Positions 11,462 through 24,289 of a stretch of 64,000 bases of DNA are shown here, one piece after another. Source of the stretch: Carya illinoinensis (lineage: Eukaryota > Streptophyta > Magnoliopsida > Fagales > Juglandaceae); NCBI RefSeq assembly GCF_018687715.1, contig NC_056762.1, positions 32,910,864 through 32,974,863 on the forward strand, given 5' to 3'. Below the pieces are notes generated by a model. The model had not been told where the DNA came from and made no database searches. It saw nothing but the letters and a program-made list of their open reading frames with translations. Position 1 is the first letter of the stretch. Each line of letters starts with the position of its first letter. A program made the translations under genes and the position numbers.

Positions 11462-13173
11462 CCTACTCCATTGCCTTTAATAACTTGTTATGCAAAACGC
11501 AAACACCATGCTGATTGAGACTATTGTCTAGCACAAGCAAATGAACTAGTTGAGTTATTTTACTTAATTGATCTTGCTAGTTTGCAGTCAAGTGGGTGAA
11601 ATATAGCGACTATGTGGTGTTGATACACTTGTTAAATTGGCTACTACCCACCCTATTCCCTTGGCCCCCGCACTCGCCTAGGTTTGGACCATATTTTTGT
11701 CCCCAATCCCGCTTAATGTGGGTGGGTGGTCCCACTCAGTCAAACGGGAGGGTGGATTGGCCACCTTATCCACCAACAATATTCACACAAAACAATCACA
11801 CAAAATCTCATATTTATTAATGGATCTACACAAATCCATATATAAATCGCACTATCTACACATCTGTGCATAAATCCCATGGATCTACATAGATCTTATG
11901 ACTTTAACCATCGACATGGCTTGGCTATGGATGGAAAAGAAGAACAGGACCGAGAAGGGATAAAAAGAAGAAGAAGAGGGAGGAGAAGAAAAAGAGGAGA
12001 AGATGAATGGAGAGATGAAAAGGGCTGAGAGTAGGAGAAAAAGAAGAAAAGAACAAGAGGATGAGAAGAAGAGGAGAAGAGAACCGCATGAATGAGAGTG
12101 AGAGGAATGAGACAAAGAGAAGAGAAAGGAGAAATGAGAGATGGTCGACTGGAGGAGAAAGTGAGAGGAAAGAGAAAAAAAAATTAGGGTTTTAGCTTTT
12201 ATATGATGTATTTCTTAAAAACATATACAGGTGGGTGGGTGAAAATCTTGCCAAGTATCGCACTCACATTTCAATTTTTGCCTTAAGCAACTGCTCACAC
12301 CCAGAATTGTCCTCCCGTCCCCTAGTTGGGAAGGGCGCATTGGGCGAGCAGGCCGATTACGGGGACCTAACGCCCTACCCTACTTATCAACACTCAAAGG
12401 TGGGGGCAAATAATGCTCTTGGTAAAAATCTAGTGACTAAGTATGTTTAAGTAGGTTCTACCAATAAAAAACACACACAATTCATCTAGAATGGTCTGTA
12501 GTGGGTGGTTACTTGTAGAATAGTGGATTCACATTTTACACCTACAAATGGGCTTGGCTGTTGACGTTGTGTTCATAAAAAATACAGTCTGTAAATTTAC
12601 TTTCCATATGAGAAAAACAGTTAAAACTTTTTGTATATAATATAATCTTCAATAACATAATGCCAAACACTTCAAGCACAATATAACATGCAAAATCTTC
12701 TAATATCACTTGGATGCAGACAAGGGACTTTAAAAAATTAATTAGTAAAATGACTAATTGCATTAAATTATTATCTCGATCAACATGTGTAAAAGAAAGA
12801 AAGGAAGTTGTTATATTGGCAATAAAACCCTTGAACCAATTTGGATGGGCGAATACAATTTTCCAAGGAAAATGGAATGGAGAAGGTGCACCATTCCAGT
12901 AAATAGAAGAGAATGCTTACATCATTACATTTCTCTCAAAAGCCTCCGTCTAGGTTTTGCCCACTTTTGGGGGAACCCAAGAAATTTTCATTACAATGCA
13001 AAGAACTAACTTTCTATATACAAGTAATAATAATAGAAATTATCGTGATTGACTATTCCTTTCCACTCCTTAAAAATAAAAGGATAAGTAATCTTTTTCC
13101 AATCTCATTTATCACCTCTTCATTTTAATATTGAATATATTTGCATTTTTTTATGAACCGCTAGAAAATTGCA
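11462..13173. other. Intergenic region with a purine-rich tract
   Basis: No supported gene. 11925-12180 is a long A/G-rich run built of GAAGAAGAG-type words, whose minus-strand translation is Ser/Phe-rich low complexity. C/T-rich and G-rich patches near 11640-11760 and 12230-12380 might be the ends of a MITE, but I could not find matching termini. Confidence 0.4.
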
Positions 13174-13181
13174 GGCCGTAC

Positions 13182-13925
13182 TAGGGGTGCTACCCGCACC
13201 CTGCCCTCGCATATGCAGGGGATGAAAATTTCATCCCGCCCCCGTGAGGCGGGGGCAGGGCCCCTCGCTCCGGTGCCGGGGGGGCGGGTCAAACACCCCA
13301 TCCGCCCTGCCCCCGCCCACTTCAAGAATCTCATATTTCAATGAGTTTAAAAAAAATGTGTCTAAAAATATTATTTTTAGACCCAAATTATTATATAATT
13401 AAATTGTAACTTAAAATTTATATATAATAATAATTTAAAAACTAGTAACAGAAAAATTATGTTACTAATTTTTAAATTTATTAGACTTGTTCACAAGAGA
13501 GTGAAACTTGTTCATCACAAGATTGCATATGCCATGGGCACCCTAGGCCTCCTTTATATAGAACTCTAATGCCATACAAGAGTCTTACTTGAGCAATGTG
13601 GGACTTACTGTAATCTTGTGATCAACAAGTCTCACTCTCTTGTGACTCTTGTGAACAAGTTGAACAAATTGTAATATATATATTTATATATATACAATTT
13701 GTAAAATAAAAATAGATATTTATAAATATAAAAATTTATATTTATAAATATAAATATAAAGTGCAGGGTGGGGCGGGGGAAAAGCGAGGCGGGGTTGAGC
13801 CCTGCCCGCCCCCTGCCCCCGCTTAGTGTATTTCATGCGGGGCAGGTGACCCCGCCCCGGCATGTGTGGTGCGGGGTACCCCGTCTGCCCATGCGGAGGC
13901 GGGGCGGGCCCCCGCTGCACCCCTA
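13182..13925. mobile_element. hAT-like MITE with GC-rich ends, 744 bp
   Basis: Ends TAGGGGTGC and GCACCCCTA are perfect 9-bp inverted repeats. The 8-mer ggccgtac is present on both sides (13174-13181 and 13926-13933), a clean hAT-type target duplication. The terminal ~150 bases on each side are very GC-rich, with ggcggggc words. The middle is AT-rich. No coding region. It shares terminal sequence type and parts of its AT-rich core with the element at 24138-24613, in reverse orientation. Confidence 0.85.
13485..13660. repeat. Inverted repeat (hairpin) inside the MITE
   Basis: The left arm at 13485-13524 (acttgttcacaagagagtg and on) pairs with the right arm at 13612-13660 with few mismatches and one ~9-base bulge. 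The loop is about 87 bases. It could be a smaller foldback element nested in the MITE. Confidence 0.7.
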
Positions 13926-13933
13926 GGCCGTAC

Positions 13934-14860
13934 AATACCCACAAATGCTATCCGTGGCACTCTAGTGCACAGACTCAACTAAAAACATTTTGACCTTCTT
14001 CCAAAATGGTGCCTCGAGTTGAAAAGGTTTTCATATATCAAAATGATCCCTCCGCTCATATTTTTTCTAATATTAAGTTTTAATTATTTAATTTTTAAAG
14101 GTTTTCTATCTTTAGTTTATAATTTAAATTAGTTTGGCTTCTAAAAGGACAAGATTTATGATTTTTTATTGATAGTTTTTAAGTTTTTTTTTTTTTTCAT
14201 TTTCTAATCAAATTGATTTTTTCAAATTGATTTATTTTTTATACTTTTTATTTCACTTTATGTTTAATTTTTTTTAATAGTTTAGGTTGATGTAATATGT
14301 TGACCGTGTACTTTTATTTTGTTAAAATTGAATGTGTAAGTGACATGTCTATATGTGATTCGTCATAACATGGTAAATTATTGTCACTTCATAAGTTTCT
14401 ATGGATGAATTAATGAAATTTGGACAGAGTGATCAATTTGATATATGGGCATTACCTCAAAGATCTTTTCGAAACCTTTTCAGCCTATGGACCAGTTTCA
14501 AAAAATGGTCATACCTGATACCCCATGGACGCATACAATAATGAACAAGATTTATGAACTACTAGAAAACTACAAGTTGCCTACACACATTTGTTGTGCA
14601 TGCACAGCACAATATACATATCAATGTTCCCATGTGTACTTCGCGCGCACTATGAAGTCCATATTCTCAAGTTCATACTGAAGAGTTTTACCCATTTCGT
14701 CATATGGCTAACCCTAAGTTTGTTTATTTATTCTACATGTATTATCTTTGTAATTTATTCACATAGCAGAAACATGTAAATAGGAATCAGTTCTAATAAA
14801 GAGTTCAACAGAGAGTGAAATATAAATTTATCAAACGAATGGAGTTGACAAAAGTGATAC
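13934..14860. other. AT-rich region without a supported gene
   Basis: T-rich runs and short open frames only. If the candidate gene on its right is real, its 3' end would fall here, but I could not place a further exon. Confidence 0.4.
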
Positions 14861-16959
14861 CTTCTTGATCAAATAGCCTCTTTTGAACTTCTACGGATAA
14901 GAAAGTCTGTGAAGCGTTTTAACTTCTACAAAGAAACACCATGCACTGATAAAAAGAAATGTTGAATGTCACAAAAATCATATTGTCAAGGCTCCAAAAA
15001 TGTATTAAATCCCACACATAAGAAATCGTCCTCACTGATTGCATCTCATGTTTTAAGTACAAAAGCTCAAAATGATGAGCACAATCTAAAAGTTCATTTC
15101 GACGTTTATTGTTTTCATTTACATTCGTTCCGCATTGCCTCTAATTCCTAAATCACTAACATTTTATCTTATTTCCCAAAAAAATGCTATCAATCCAATC
15201 AAAAGAATCATAAAAAAAAATGCTCAAGCTAGCAATAACATATATACTCACCAAACCAAACAAGACAATTACGATAAACAAATCGGAAATTTTGAAGAAC
15301 TGGTCCTTTCCTTCAAAATTTCAAATACTAACATTTCTATACAGCAAATCAGTCTCTTTCACATAAAAAATGAAAACTAAATTCTTACCATAGATCAACA
15401 ATTTAATAAATATATATTATTCTCTCTCTATTTCTCTCATTCACTGACTGGATCTCTAATGTTTTAAGTCCAATCCCTAAATCTTCAGATCATCACAACA
15501 AAACAGACACTATTTAAAAATTTGATCTACCTGGATGAGAGGAATCGCTCACTGCCTGGTACATGACCACTTTCTTAACCAAGGCTTTGTTGCAACTGCA
15601 TCAAACCAGAAGAAATAAAAATAAAAAATCTCAATCAAGCTAAGAATGTTGCACTAAATATAGGCATTCTAAAAAGGAGCCAAAATTAAATTTTCAACTG
15701 AAAATGAAATTCTTGACAACTTAACATAATGTTTAACTCTCGAACATCCTCAGCCATCCTCATTATCTCAAGGTTCCGCGATGTATATTTCAGCAATCAT
15801 GGGACTGTGAATTGAACATATCCAATCATACCAAGATTTCGCTCAAGTTAAGAAATTAGTATAGAGGCAAGCAAAACAGATGGAGTGAAGCTTGAATCTT
15901 ATTTTGTTTGTGAAGTTCCTGGTCTTAAATATTGAAATACTTCACTCAATCACCAAAATTGGCCAATGTAAAAACAACATGAAACATAGAAAAGAACCTT
16001 GAACAGCCCCTAAATCAGGCTTCTAGTAGATACAAATATACCACCTTGAATAATTTTAGATTCGCTTACATTTGTTACTCAACATTGCCAATCTTATTGG
16101 GCTTACAAATGTAAGGCACTTGGACCTCAATGTGAAATTCAACCACTACATGTTTTTTACAGAACTTGGTATGTCTATCATCATAGCCAAGAGCTTCTAA
16201 TCAATTTCCTACTGACCATACTATCGTTTTTTTGTCAAAGAGACAAGAACTTTGTATGAAACAATTAACTAATTGAGCAAAGACATTCGAGAAATAGCAT
16301 AAGCCTAATGCTGACCATCATTCCACGACCATTAGTGTAGAAGCGCTGGTTTTAGTATCAGACATAGACATCATTTATTTATTTTCATGACGTTATTGAC
16401 AAGTTGATCTTTTAAAATTATTCTCTTCCAATATTGAAAGGTGTATCATTTTTCTTTTTAAGGAAATAAAAGGGGGAACAGCTGAACAATAAAAGAAAAG
16501 GTCGTTTGGAAGAAATAAAGTGCATATGTTAGATTATAAAGAATCAGAGAAATATTTTTTGAAAATCTTCAAGCTGTTTGGCCTTTAACTCAAGTAGTTC
16601 GAGCAAAGATGCTTTAATTCTCAAAGAATTTGAAAGAACAACAAATATTAGTTGAACAACCAGGATTTGAGTATATGCTATAAAATTAAAAAATTAAACA
16701 AACTAATTCGAATTTTCTCTTCTTGATTTCCCTTTCAATTAAGCAAACCAAGAAAGGAACAACTTTTCTTTTCTTCCACGAAATTTTCTCGGCAACCAAA
16801 CAGTATATGTGAGATTTTCAAGTCAATTAAAAAATGAGAGATAGAGAAAGGAAGATAATTCCACCTTTCCAGCCATGGGTTTGACATTGGATTCGTCACC
16901 ACGGTTTCTAAAAGCGAAGGACGTCCGAGATGGTGTCGGATTGTGCCGAGTTCTTCCAT
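14861..16959 (-). CDS. Candidate small spliced gene, function unknown
   Basis: Three minus-strand exons have matching phases and GT-AG borders. Exon 1 is 16959-16865, starting with ATG (MEELGTIRHHLGRPSLLETV) and ending with two extra bases before GTGGAA. Exon 2 is 15595-15531 after TGCAG, reading ALVKKVVMYQAVSDSSHP, and ends with one extra base before GTAGAT. Exon 3 is 14890-14861 after CGTAG, reading EVQKRLFDQE. Read through, exon 3 would run about 18 codons to a stop near 14804; otherwise more exons are missing. The joined peptide is hydrophilic and lacks a motif I recognise. The phase agreement is the main evidence. A chance alignment or a decayed gene remains possible. Confidence 0.35.
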
Positions 16960-17339
16960 CTCTCGATGATCTAGGAATCGAAATAGAAGTCTTGGATGAA
17001 TTCCATGGATAAAAGAATTGAAAACCTCGCTTAAATCTCTCGATCCCTCACGCTCGCTCAAATATCTCTTCTGCGGTTCGGTTTAAAAAATATAAAATTT
17101 TTATCTCAAATTTAAAATTATCATTTTATTATTAAATTTTTATATAAAATATAATAAATAATTTAATTTTTTTTTAATTTTTTTAAATCTTAAAATAATA
17201 ATAATATTAAAATATAATTTAATACTTCATTTTTAAATTCAAAATTTTAACCTTACTACAAATTTTATTTTTTTACCGTTGCGGCAGCTTACAACAATTT
17301 TTGTATATATTTTTTAAAATTCAAAGGAAAGAGCAACGG
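16960..17339. other. AT-rich region with a MITE-like block
   Basis: About 17090-17275 is almost pure A/T (tttttaaatct, taataataatattaaaatat) and resembles, in the opposite orientation, the block at 42378-42526. No gene. Confidence 0.45.
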
Positions 17340-17439
17340 CTTCTTCTTTTTTCATATATAGGAAAACAAATTTTATTAAATCAAAGAGATTACAAATTGC
17401 TCTTATCAAGTCGAATGTACGGAGATACAGATGTCAGGT

Positions 17440-17711
17440 ATTGAAAAATTATCCCACCCCATCTTAATAATCTCCACGTTCCAAACATATCAATGTGCTG
17501 CCTCATTGTCATTTATGTAAACATGGAGGACTTTACACTCTTTAAAATATTTCATCATTCTATTTCTTTCGATAAATTTCCAAAAGCTGAGAAAGACTCT
17601 CCAAACAGTTGAAGTTCTTTAATACGTATCAAGCAATCAGTTCCTAGGATTCACTTGGGCATACTCTGGTTAACACAAAATTGCAATCCTCCCAAGTACA
17701 GCTAGAGCTTA
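17440..17711 (-). pseudogene. LINE RNase H, C-terminal piece
   Basis: Continues the RNase H reading left by the insertion at 22196. The minus strand reads LAVLGRIAILC, then with breaks GTDCLIRIKELQ-like and FKECKV-like segments typical of plant LINE RNase H. The join with NPTTIEA on the far side is in frame once the insertion and one 5-bp duplicate are ignored. Confidence 0.65.
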
Positions 17712-20700
17712 TGTAATGTCCCATTCCCAGAAGTCCACAAAGTTTTTTTTTTTTTTTTGAGAAAATGAAACTCTGTTTCCTTCATTCGATATCCGGACAA
17801 TTACAACTTCTGACTTGAGAATACAAGTCAAATTCTAACAGTTCATGCTCTCCAACCCACAAATTTCTTTGCGGTTGACAAGATCTTGTCCAATACCTCC
17901 AGACAAAAGTCTGAGAGATAAGCCTCCAGACTAAAAGTTTGAGAGACAAACACTATCTTAGACCTGTGTCTAAGATAGACCACACAACTCCCCCTTCAAA
18001 GAGTGGAGTACAAACTCTACGGACCCTAGGTCCTAGAGAGAAAACTCTACGGACCCTAGGTCCTAGAGACAAGACTTCCCAAAGCACCACTAAATAAACT
18101 AAATAAAATAAAATATATAAAACCACCCAAAACCACAAAACAGTAAACTAAAAACAACTGAACGGGACTGGAAAGAACACATGGGCCCGGTCCAACCAAA
18201 AGGTCCAGTGGGAAACACGTGGGCTGAACTGGCTGAAGGAAAACAAGCTGCTAGGGTTTCGTCGCTTCACCCCCCGCCGCTCCCCTTCTTTCTTTCTTTT
18301 CCACTGTTGGGCAGTAGCTGCCGTACCACCCCTCGGCGTCGACCACCTCCGAAACAAAGAAAGGGAGGTCAACCTCCGTCGTGACCCAGGGCCTTAGTGC
18401 CATTAACGCTCTGTTGCAAGAACAGAGCAGCACACCCTTCGGACGGGCATTCCCACCGTAGCCTCGCCTCGCCTCGCCCCAGAACATCACCGTCAGCTTC
18501 GTGCCATCAAAATCAGGGTAGCCAGCCTCGCTCCTCTCTAGAACGATCATCCTCGGCGAAACCACCATGCAAAAGGAGCAGGTGTTCCTCGCCTTGAGAC
18601 AGCGCCGTAGCTAGAGAGAAACAGCTAAGCCACCAAGCCACAAGCTCCAAAAGTCTGCCACCACCGATCGCTAGAGGCGTTTTCAACCGTTAATCCACCC
18701 TCGACTGCAGCCCAGCAACCTCTGCTTTCCTAAGTGGAAACAGAGCATCATAGGTGGACCACGCCACTCACCTCGAGGATCTCCAGCTTCATCAACGCTG
18801 CCACCCAGCCACCATTTCGACGGCACAGCGACAGAGTTACTACTTTAAAGGGAAGCCTTTGGAGAAAAGGACGGAAGCCACAGTGCAACCGACATGCAGA
18901 CGGGTCCCTCGCGCTTCCATAACTGTAATCACCGAAGCCCTTATTCTCAAGCACCTAAACAAAGCGAAAACCAAAAGAAACTGGAGAAAACAGGTAAAGA
19001 GCAGGGAAAAGGGGAAGGTGGGAGGGAGGGAGGAGCCGAGGCTCCCACCTCCCTCGAATCGGCTTTTCTGTTCTAGGTTCTAGAGAGAAGTGAGAGCCTC
19101 TCTCTCTAGAAGGAAGGGGTCACCAATCAAAAGTCCACAAAGTTATCTCTTATTAACTGATAAGCAATTTCAACAATGCTAACATATTCTCCAAATCCAA
19201 ATATATGATAAATGATATTTGTAATAGTGGTTGTGCAAGCGACGTGCAGTCGCTTTAAAAAAATTAAATTAATATGGGATCCACATGAAAAAAAATTAAT
19301 TTTTTAATCGTGGACTCCACTCTTTTTCAAAGCAATTGCACAACGTTTGTAATTCCACGACTGTATGTAGCATTGTTTCCAAATATATACTTTCAAAGAC
19401 TTCAAATCAAACATGAATCCCTTAAATTTAATTAACCACGCATTTTCATCTAACATGTCCTCCATACATTAAACCAAATAAAATAGTTCAAATGCTCCAC
19501 ATATCTCAACTAACAAAATAAAAGTGCAACAAAGTTTACATAAGTCTTCACAAACCATCTAACATACTAAAATCCATCTACTAAATAATTAAATCCACTA
19601 ACTACACTAGTACCCTGAGGCACTCAACTACTATCCCTAGCTAATCTTGCCCACATATTCTACTACTAATCCTCAACTGAACCATCAAAGTCATATGAAA
19701 TATTGTAGAGATAAACGAGTGAAGTATTAACAACTCAGTAAGTAAAGAAATTATATTAGTATGTAAACATGAGCATTTACAGAATTCAGAATGCATAAAA
19801 AATATTTATTTTCAAAATGCAAAATCAGAGTATTTGCTTTCAGAATACAGAATTAAAACATTTTATCAAAAAAATCAGAGCTAAATTTTAAAAAAGAAAA
19901 ATTCTTATTCCAAACAAAATATCATTTGGTCATAAACTGAAATATCATCTTCATATTACATCGGAGCATCATATTAGGATAGAGAGCATGTTTAACTTCC
20001 GTGGTAAGATTATAAACTATATATGTGGCATGGTCGTATGCCACTATTATACCCATGGCGAGGCCTTAACAGAAATAGGATAGAAATATCATTGAAACAT
20101 ATCATATTCAGATACAGAATCATAAATTTATACCAAGATTTTCTGATAACACATCATATAAAAAAAAAATACTAAATAACTTCAAATCATTTCTCATATT
20201 CAACTAAACAAAATCAAAGTATCTTCATTTAGCCACAGCAACACTTATGGGTCTCATGTTCGCTCTTTTTATAAAGTTCAGAAATAGAATGCTAAAATAA
20301 GTTCATGTCTACACTAGTCATGACAAAAATACTTTTATCTTTTATACAAATTTCATGAGTAAAGCAGAACAAATGACTGAGGTTGTTTTCACATTTTTTT
20401 CAAAACAAACATACATATTTTAAAATCAACCTCATTTCATTTTCTTTTAATGCAAAGTCTAATATAGAAATCCCACTTATCTGACTCTTGTATCGTGTTA
20501 TCTTAGTGTTAAGCCCGACCTCTAACATTACCACAATCTAATCAATAAACATTTTCCAATCAATTAGTAACCCAAATCAATATGCCACTAGCCTATTTAA
20601 TTAAGCCACAAACCAACAAATGCTTTAGTCCCGGGCATCTACTCAACTCGCAATAGTTCAACTACAACTAGCCCAACACAATCAACTCAATAACAGTCAT

Positions 20701-22195
20701 GGAATAAATCTATCCAACCACATATCTCACAACCCAAAATAACCATAATCATCAACCTGACAACCCCTTTTTAATCCAGCAAACCACATATCAACTCAAC
20801 AATCCATCATTCAACTTCAAAAGTATCTTATAGACTCTCAACAGCCAAACACCAAATCAACTGTTAATACTCAAACCTGAAACAACTAACAAAATAAACA
20901 TGTACCCCAGGCAACCGCATAATATCATTCATTAAAAATTTTCCTACAACCACAATTCATTAACATAGCCCACGTAACAATGTCGACAATGAGCCTAAAA
21001 TTCTGAATATCTTACCTAAGTTAGTGTGCGTGGCCAGTGAAAATTAATGAACAGAAACAACACTATTTAGGGCATTAGCAATGACCTGAGATATAAAATA
21101 GTGACGTTAAAAACTACACTCTAGCACCGATAATGTACGACTATGTTTAATCTTGAGGCGACGCCTTACTTACGTCAGTGAGGGAATTTTTGTGGTTCCA
21201 AACAACAATGATAACACTACGATGGAAGAATAAATTAATCTGTGTAAAGTTTCTATGAGTGTTAAACTAGTGAGAGTGTATTGAGTGAGAATAAAATACT
21301 ATCAAAAACCACCCAGAGATCGAAGAGACTCACCATCACAGTACAAGAATAGCAGCAACAAAGACTCTAAAAATTTAGTGGTGTCACACAACTTGTAGTG
21401 GGAGAAAGAGAACTGAAAGCTAATACCAAAAGAAAAAATGAATGTATGACTCTCGGGTGAAAGGTGAACTAGTGGATAAAGGGATGGAAATGTACTTACC
21501 AATGTGGAGAGCGTCTGACGATAATTGTGGTGGGTGGCACTACTTGATGGGGAGGAACAATATGTGGAAAGGATTTTTGAGTGAGGGTTGGTGTGTATGT
21601 GTGAATGAAAATCAGAGAGTGGGTGTGAGTCTAAGTGTGTGAGTGAAAAATAAAGAGTGAGTGTGAGGCTTTTAGTGTGTGCATGGGTGAGTTCAAGGAT
21701 TGAGTGGGAGTTTGAGTGTGTATGTGTGTGTGAGTGAATTAGAATAAGAGAGTGAGTGTGAGAGAGAGAAAGAGAGAGATGTAAAAAATAATCATAATAA
21801 TCAACATGATCAGAGATAGGCAAGACTTACAGTGAGGGAAATGTCAACTTGCTATGGCCCTCAATGGTGGAGGTGCACGACATGGTGTCGCAAGGCAGTG
21901 AGTGGTGAAATCTCAAGAGGGAAACTTTAGAATGAAAACCAATGAGAAGGGGAGTGAGTGGAATTACACCTGTTGAGAGAAGTTTGAGAGGTGAGGCCTA
22001 ATTGTCGAGACGTGGGAGGTAGAGAATGGGAAGAGGAAATCGGGAGGGGAGAAACCAACGGGAAGAAGAAAGAAAACTAAAAGGCAATTAGGGTCAATAC
22101 CTGGAAACGACATCGTGTAGGGGGTCCCCCTTGGCTGGGCTCTTCGTGGGCTTGGGACTGGGTCTTGGGCTTGGGCCTTGGGCCTAAGTATTACA
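17712..22195. mobile_element. LTR-type insertion, probable large solo LTR
   Basis: Begins TGTAATG and ends TATTACA, so it has TG..CA termini. It is flanked by gctta (17707-17711) and gcttc (22196-22200), a 5-base duplication with one change. It interrupts the LINE RNase H. Excluding the 1.4-kb retroposon inside it, the length is about 3.1 kb. No gag, pol or second LTR was recognised, so a solo LTR or a non-coding LTR derivative fits best. The orientation is uncertain. 19145-22195 holds no supported gene; its 21600-21780 part is a GAGT/GTGT-rich simple tract that creates a false 173-residue frame. Confidence 0.55.
17745..19130 (-). mobile_element. Poly(A)-tailed retroposon, 1.39 kb, non-autonomous
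   Basis: Perfect 14-base target duplications aagtccacaaagtt lie at 17731-17744 and 19131-19144. A run of 14 T's at the left edge is a poly(A) tail on the minus strand. These are marks of target-primed reverse transcription. The body is GC-rich in 18180-19080 and holds no reverse transcriptase. A short tandem duplication of actctacggaccctaggtcc occurs at 18015-18065. A 105-residue minus-strand frame at 18568-18251 has no known domain. It may be a deletion derivative of a LINE or a SINE-like element. Confidence 0.7.
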
Positions 22196-24257
22196 GCTTC
22201 AATAGTTGTTGGGTTTGTCACTTCATTTTCCACTTTGCTAACTACCATAATAACTTCACCTTGTTCATTTCTAAGGATAGCACCCACTCTAGCGTTCCTT
22301 TGAACAAAAAACAAAACACCATCCACATTTAGTTTCAAATATCCTAGTGGATGAGTTTTCTAATAGCACAACAGCTTTGAATTCGTATGCGTAGAGAATG
22401 GTACATCCTACTAGACTTTCTGCACATACAGAGCATACTCAATCACGTGTCTTGGTTCATGATGAACATTTTCATATATCAGTTTATTTCTTCTGAACCA
22501 AGATCTCCATGGCACTTAAAAGAATGGGGAAAAATCCTCTTGATTGCCTTCCTAAGAGTGCCAAGTCCCAAACAAACATCAATTGCTCAGCCTTTTGTAA
22601 CAATGGATATATTTATTCCACCACACTTAAATTTTTTTTCAAAAAAATAAAGCATGTGCAAGATCCTCTATACTTTGCTGACAAAAAATACGTTTGTCTT
22701 CCACTGCTACTTGTTTTTTGCTCAGATTATGAAATGCTGGTAATCCATCTTGATAGGCCCTCCAAGTAAAAGTCTTAATTTTGTTAGGGAGTTTCATCTA
22801 CCATAACCTCTTCCAAAGAGACCTCACTCTAGATTCCATAGATCTTTCCCCTAATTGCTACTTAGATCTACTATGAAAGAATTTATAAGCACTCCTTACG
22901 ATAAAGTGCACATTCTTCTCATGATTCCAAATCCACTTGTCTTCATTAGAGCTAGGATAAATGATGATTTTTATCATTTCTGCTGCTATATTTGGATTGA
23001 AAAAAGTTCTAATTTTTTCCATATTCCACCACTAAGTGTTATCATCAATAAGCAAATCAACTCAACAGTAGCATCCCTCTCTTCCATTGCAACCAAATCT
23101 ACGAACTATTGGACATTAAGGCCTGGAATCCAAGGGTCATGGAAAGTCTTTACAGATTTTTCATTTCCAATTCGCCATCTACTACCTTGGTGCAAAATTT
23201 TGTTTGCTTCCCATATTCCTCTCCAAGCATAAAAGGGGTTTGGACCCAATTTGGAATTAAACAAGTTTGTTTTACGAAAATATTTCGATTTATAAAGTTT
23301 GTGGTGCAAAGAGTCTTCATTCTGCAAGATTCTCCAACTTTGCTTTGCTGAGAGGGTTAGATTAAAGGTCTATAAATCTTTAAACCATACTCATCCTCTA
23401 AACTTTTGACTCACACATCTTTTCCTAACTAATCTAGTGGATTATTTTTTCCGGTAATCTCTTTCACCACCAAAAATATGCCATCATCCTCTCCAATTCA
23501 ATGCATAAAGAGCCAAGTACCTTAAAACAGCTCATGGCATATGTTGGAATAGACAAAGCTACTGCTTTTATGAGAACTTTCCTCCCACCTTGAGATAACA
23601 AACTTCCTTTCTTGGTTTGAAGCTTCTACCATACTTTTGTTTAATAACAGATAAAGCTTGTCTTTGATCTACCAACCATAGTGACATAATTTCTTCCTTC
23701 AACTCCTCTGTAACATTTTTACTAAAAACCATGGAGGTTTTCTATTTATTTATTTATTTTTTTTTTGGCCCAAGGCTTTTTCATAGTTGTTCAGTAGCAC
23801 TTGGATATTTTTGTCTGTTCCCAAGTTTGCCTTGCAAAAGATAACATTATCATCTGCAAACAGTAGATGATTTACTCTAGGGGCTCCCCTACAGATTTTA
23901 AATCCTTCCACATATTCATTTTCACCACAGTTCCTCAATAAATTGATCAATCCTTCTGTACACAATAGAAATAAATAAAGTGATAAAGGATCACTTGTCT
24001 CAATCATCAACTAAGTACAATAAGGCCTTTTGGCACCCCATTAACTAGCATAGAAAAAAGTAACTCATAATGAGGTTGATCATATTTGTATTAAACCCAA
24101 GAGTAGCCATAATCTTCTCCAAAAAGTCCCACTCAACTAGGGGTGGGCAGCGGGGCCCCTTACCCCGCTACCCCATCCCCACATGGTGAGCTAGGTAACC
24201 CCATTGCCCATGCAGGGGCAAGGCCCCCTGTCCTGATGGGACATATATTTCTATAAT

Positions 24258-24289
<32 letters not shown>

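Noticed and set aside
11885..12115. Ser/Phe-rich minus-strand frame resembling a membrane protein
   Set aside because: Translation of a purine-rich low-complexity tract.
21302..21823. 173-residue minus-strand open frame rich in His, Ser and Leu
   Set aside because: It is created by a GAGT/GTGT simple-sequence tract inside a non-coding insertion and has no domain.
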